DNA of 8,730 nucleotides from the NCBI GenBank assembly GCA_017964325.1, contig JAGCSE010000242.1, positions 1-8,730 on the forward strand, read 5' to 3'. The notes under the pieces were generated by a model that saw nothing but the letters and a program-made list of their open reading frames with translations, was not told the origin of the DNA and did not search any database. The translations under genes were made by a program, and so were the position numbers. This document shows, piece by piece, positions 6,281-8,730 of the stretch (its first letter is position 1; each line of letters begins with the position of its first letter). This stretch comes from Victivallales bacterium (GTDB taxonomy: Bacteria > Verrucomicrobiota > Lentisphaeria > Oligosphaerales > Oligosphaeraceae).

Positions 6281-8730
6281 AATCCGCCAGCAGCACCGTT
6301 TCCAGTCTGCCGTTCTGCTCACGCACCAACTTCGCCTTGCCGTTCAGTTCATCTATTTTGACGGCAAACACATACGATTTTCCATCCGCAAATGTGGCTT
6401 TCATTTCAATGGTTGAGCCATTGCGCTTCAACGCCACATCAGCAGGCTTCAGTTCCGCATCAGGCGTGCCGATTTGAAATACGCCGCCAAACAACGCGGA
6501 TTTACCGTTGATTCGCGACAGCACGAACGGCGGCTTCACCGTCGCGGGATTGCCCATGCCAACGGCCGTGCGTGTTTCGCCGTCGGGCATCTGTTTCAAC
6601 GTCAACGCTAGTTTTACTTTTTCCTGCGACCACACAAAATTCTGGACGGCAGCGGTTTTCAGCAATTTCCAATCCTTTGCCCAGCTGTATCCGTCGCCTT
6701 GTGGCGCATTCGTCGCTTCGCCTTCTTGTGTGGCTGTCAACATTCCGCGGGCATGGAATGCATATTCATATTGATGCTCTGCATCCGAGTCTGCCCACAA
6801 CAGGTCGAAAACGTTGTCTTCAATCATCGCGATGGCGCGATACGCCTTCACGCCTTTGTAGATGTTGCCCGCTTCGGCAACACACAAAGCCGCCTGCGGA
6901 ATCGCGGCGAACGCCAAACAGTGTCCCGTCGCAGGAGCTTGGCTCTTGCCGTCAACGACCAACGTGTTGTGGCTCACCGTCTGCCGATACCAGCCTGGAT
7001 GCGCGGGATTGCCGTAGGCGATACAACCGGGGTCTTCCGCAATAAGTTGATTATGAGCATATAACACAAAATTCAGCTTATCGGGATGACCATGTCCGCC
7101 GCCGTGTTCACCATAATCCAACGCGATGAAATTCGACGGAATCAGCGAAACGGGCAGCTTTGGCGACTGCGTCCTCAGGACGGCGACTCCTGTGTCGTGG
7201 TAGTCCTCTGACTTGAACGTCGAACCGCTCGTCTGGATATCTGCAATACCGAACAGTATGGCTTCCAATGAATTGCGTTTGCCAGCCTTCACGATTTCGC
7301 CATGCACGGGATCCCGCCAGGCGGTGTACGCCCCTTCGTACCAGCTGGAATATCCCGCAAAACTGAAGCCGACGCGAGACGAATCATGAAATGCAGGAAG
7401 TTGATACGTCGGCGTCAAGAACTTCAACGGTGCATCATACATGAGTTTGTAGCGTTTCGGCAGTTCGATGATCTTCGTGTTCATGATCGCCTCTTCCAGC
7501 GGCCTCATCGCACTCATCGTGTAGAAATGGTAGCCCCATGCGCGTTCATACCATGGGCCGTCGTCCGTGACGCCTTTCTCAACCTGCGCAAGAAATCCCT
7601 TCGGCCCGAAAATCGCGCCATACACCAAATCGCTCTTTGCCAACGTCAACCCGACGAGGCCGTATGCGGAATTATGCCAGCAGCAGATGTTGTGGATGCC
7701 CCACTGGTGCTTTTTAATATGGTATGCGCACGGCAGTAGCATCTTTTCCGAAATGAACGCTATGTCTTTAGCGGACAACTGTTCCTTCACACAGTCGAAG
7801 CCCTGTATAAGCGGAATGCTCCACGTCGATTCGTCCAAGGTCTGCGGCGTTACATGGCCGCCGCCGCCCGTCGGTTTGCCATGGATGTCATGCAGCGGAT
7901 AGTTCAGATAACGCTCCGCATAGCCCATGAGGATTTCACGGGCCTTCGCCGCATACCGTGCATCTTTTGTCAGCTGATAGACGAGGCCCAAATCGCGTGT
8001 CGCATACGCCAGATTGTGATGGTCACGGTCCAATACGACGTCATCGTACGGCCAGCCTGAATAGACCTTCTTGCAGACGGGGCAGACGTGCTTCGTCGGC
8101 CCTTCCGTCTTCAATGAAACGCCGCATTTTTCGCACGTGTACCAATGCCACCACTGGCCGCCGCGCGGCGGGAACTGCGGCGTGATGTCCAGCCAGTCAT
8201 TGGCCTTCTTCAGGATGCCTTCCCACCATTCCTTTCCTGTTTCCGTTTCGCGGATGCGGCGCTGGATTTCTGGAATCATCGCCTTCGTGATCAACAGGCA
8301 GGGCGATTCCAGCGGCTTCATGGGAATAAAGTCTTCAACATGCACGGTTCCCACTTCATATTGCTCATCTTTTCCTGTAGTCAATATGGTGGCGGACAAT
8401 GACAGCGCGGACAATTCAGGAAACCGTGTTCCCACGCTGAAAGGGACTTCCCCCGTCATCTCTCCGTTGGCTGGTACGCCAAATAAAGGCCCTAAAGCAT
8501 TGAAGCTTACGCCTTCCAGATGTTTCGGCTTCACCACGACCATCACAGGCTTGTCACTGCGATTGAACAACTTGACAGAAAAACTCCCGATTCCCTTCTC
8601 GCTCCATTTCACAGGATGCTCCGCATCGACCAATTCGCAGCGAACCATCTTCTTCACAAGTTCCACGTTCGCAATCTGCAAGACCAACGGTTCCTTCTTG
8701 TCGTCATGGCTGATACGGAACGTCACAAAC
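6279..8730 (-). CDS. Heparinase II/III-type polysaccharide lyase, N-terminus beyond the window
   Basis: At least 816 residues; the frame stays open to the right edge. Counting from the GTG codon at 8726, residues 1-135 form an Ig-like beta domain with no signal peptide visible. An (alpha/alpha) toroid follows from about 140 to 500, interrupted by a zinc-ribbon-like insert, C198-x2-C201 and C215-x2-C218. H351 in the NICCWHNSAYG segment and Y399 or Y402 in WGYHFYTM are candidate catalytic residues by comparison with PL15/PL17/PL21 lyases. The C-terminal beta-sandwich typical of heparinase_II_III proteins begins near 505 and contains GGGHGHPDKLNF (H545, H547) and SHNTLVVDGKSQ (585-596). Such enzymes cleave uronic-acid polysaccharides (alginate, heparin-like glycans) by beta-elimination; the substrate is not readable here. 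The true start and any signal peptide lie to the right of 8730. The unknown 214-residue gene follows in the same transcript. Confidence 0.88.
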   Translation of the reverse strand, partial: FVTFRISHDDKKEPLVLQIANVELVKKMVRCELVDAEHPVKWSEKGIGSFSVKLFNRSDKPVMVVVKPKHLEGVSFNALGPLFGVPANGEMTGEVPFSVGTRFPELSALSLSATILTTGKDEQYEVGTVHVEDFIPMKPLESPCLLITKAMIPEIQRRIRETETGKEWWEGILKKANDWLDITPQFPPRGGQWWHWYTCEKCGVSLKTEGPTKHVCPVCKKVYSGWPYDDVVLDRDHHNLAYATRDLGLVYQLTKDARYAAKAREILMGYAERYLNYPLHDIHGKPTGGGGHVTPQTLDESTWSIPLIQGFDCVKEQLSAKDIAFISEKMLLPCAYHIKKHQWGIHNICCWHNSAYGLVGLTLAKSDLVYGAIFGPKGFLAQVEKGVTDDGPWYERAWGYHFYTMSAMRPLEEAIMNTKIIELPKRYKLMYDAPLKFLTPTYQLPAFHDSSRVGFSFAGYSSWYEGAYTAWRDPVHGEIVKAGKRNSLEAILFGIADIQTSGSTFKSEDYHDTGVAVLRTQSPKLPVSLIPSNFIALDYGEHGGGHGHPDKLNFVLYAHNQLIAEDPGCIAYGNPAHPGWYRQTVSHNTLVVDGKSQAPATGHCLAFAAIPQAALCVAEAGNIYKGVKAYRAIAMIEDNVFDLLWADSDAEHQYEYAFHARGMLTATQEGEATNAPQGDGYSWAKDWKLLKTAAVQNFVWSQEKVKLALTLKQMPDGETRTAVGMGNPATVKPPFVLSRINGKSALFGGVFQIGTPDAELKPADVALKRNGSTIEMKATFADGKSYVFAVKIDELNGKAKLVREQNGRLETVLLAD

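Noticed and set aside
6265..6282. TTG start at 6282 for the unknown 214-residue gene
   Set aside because: It would overlap the lyase stop and has no ribosome site, whereas ATG 6267 has GAGGAAG 6 bases upstream.
8724..8726. GTG at 8726 as the true start of the lyase
   Set aside because: The frame stays open to the window edge, no ribosome site can be seen, and the protein begins in the middle of a beta domain without a signal peptide. The gene is more likely cut by the window.
1..8730. CRISPR arrays, tRNA or rRNA genes, insertion sequences, attachment sites
   Set aside because: No regularly spaced repeats, cloverleaf-like elements, transposase motifs or terminal repeats were seen on reading either strand.

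Overview
The window fits a Gram-negative, carbohydrate-degrading bacterium. An OprM/TolC-type outer-membrane factor lipoprotein shows that an outer membrane is present. A secreted GH42-like glycoside hydrolase and a heparinase II/III-type polysaccharide lyase point to degradation of complex glycans. The style of these two enzymes (a GH42-like enzyme with a TEEW motif, and a lyase with a CxxC...CxxC insert) resembles proteins I associate with the Lentisphaerae/Kiritimatiellota side of the PVC superphylum. That taxonomic placement is inference; no rRNA or marker gene is present.

Layout, left to right. Positions 2-109 hold the last 35 codons of an unrecognised + strand gene. Positions 110-311 are non-genic: a GC-rich patch that may be a gene relic, then a stem-loop that probably terminates the next unit. 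Positions 312-3838 are a minus-strand pair read right to left: a small flavodoxin-like protein (3838-3392), then, after 35 bases, a 1014-residue exported GH42-like hydrolase (3356-312). Positions 3839-4135 are a divergent, AT-rich control region dense in TGTCA/TGACA pentamers, several of them in perfect inverted repeats. Positions 4136-5530 (+) encode the outer-membrane factor lipoprotein, followed by a strong intrinsic terminator (5550-5585) that can serve both strands. Positions 5623-8730 are a second minus-strand unit read right to left: a polysaccharide lyase whose N-terminus lies beyond the right edge, then, 11 bases downstream and with a Shine-Dalgarno sequence overlapping the lyase stop, a 214-residue protein of unknown function.

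The inferred theme is glycan use: an exported glycosidase and a lyase for an acidic or aminated polysaccharide. The outer-membrane factor has no pump or adaptor gene beside it here. The least explained items are the TGTCA/TGACA operator-like region, the unknown protein coupled to the lyase, the GH42-like enzyme without the usual Asn-Glu acid/base pair, and the GC-rich patch at the left end. I found no mobile element, tRNA, rRNA or CRISPR array. Nothing here amounts to a clearly new multi-gene system.
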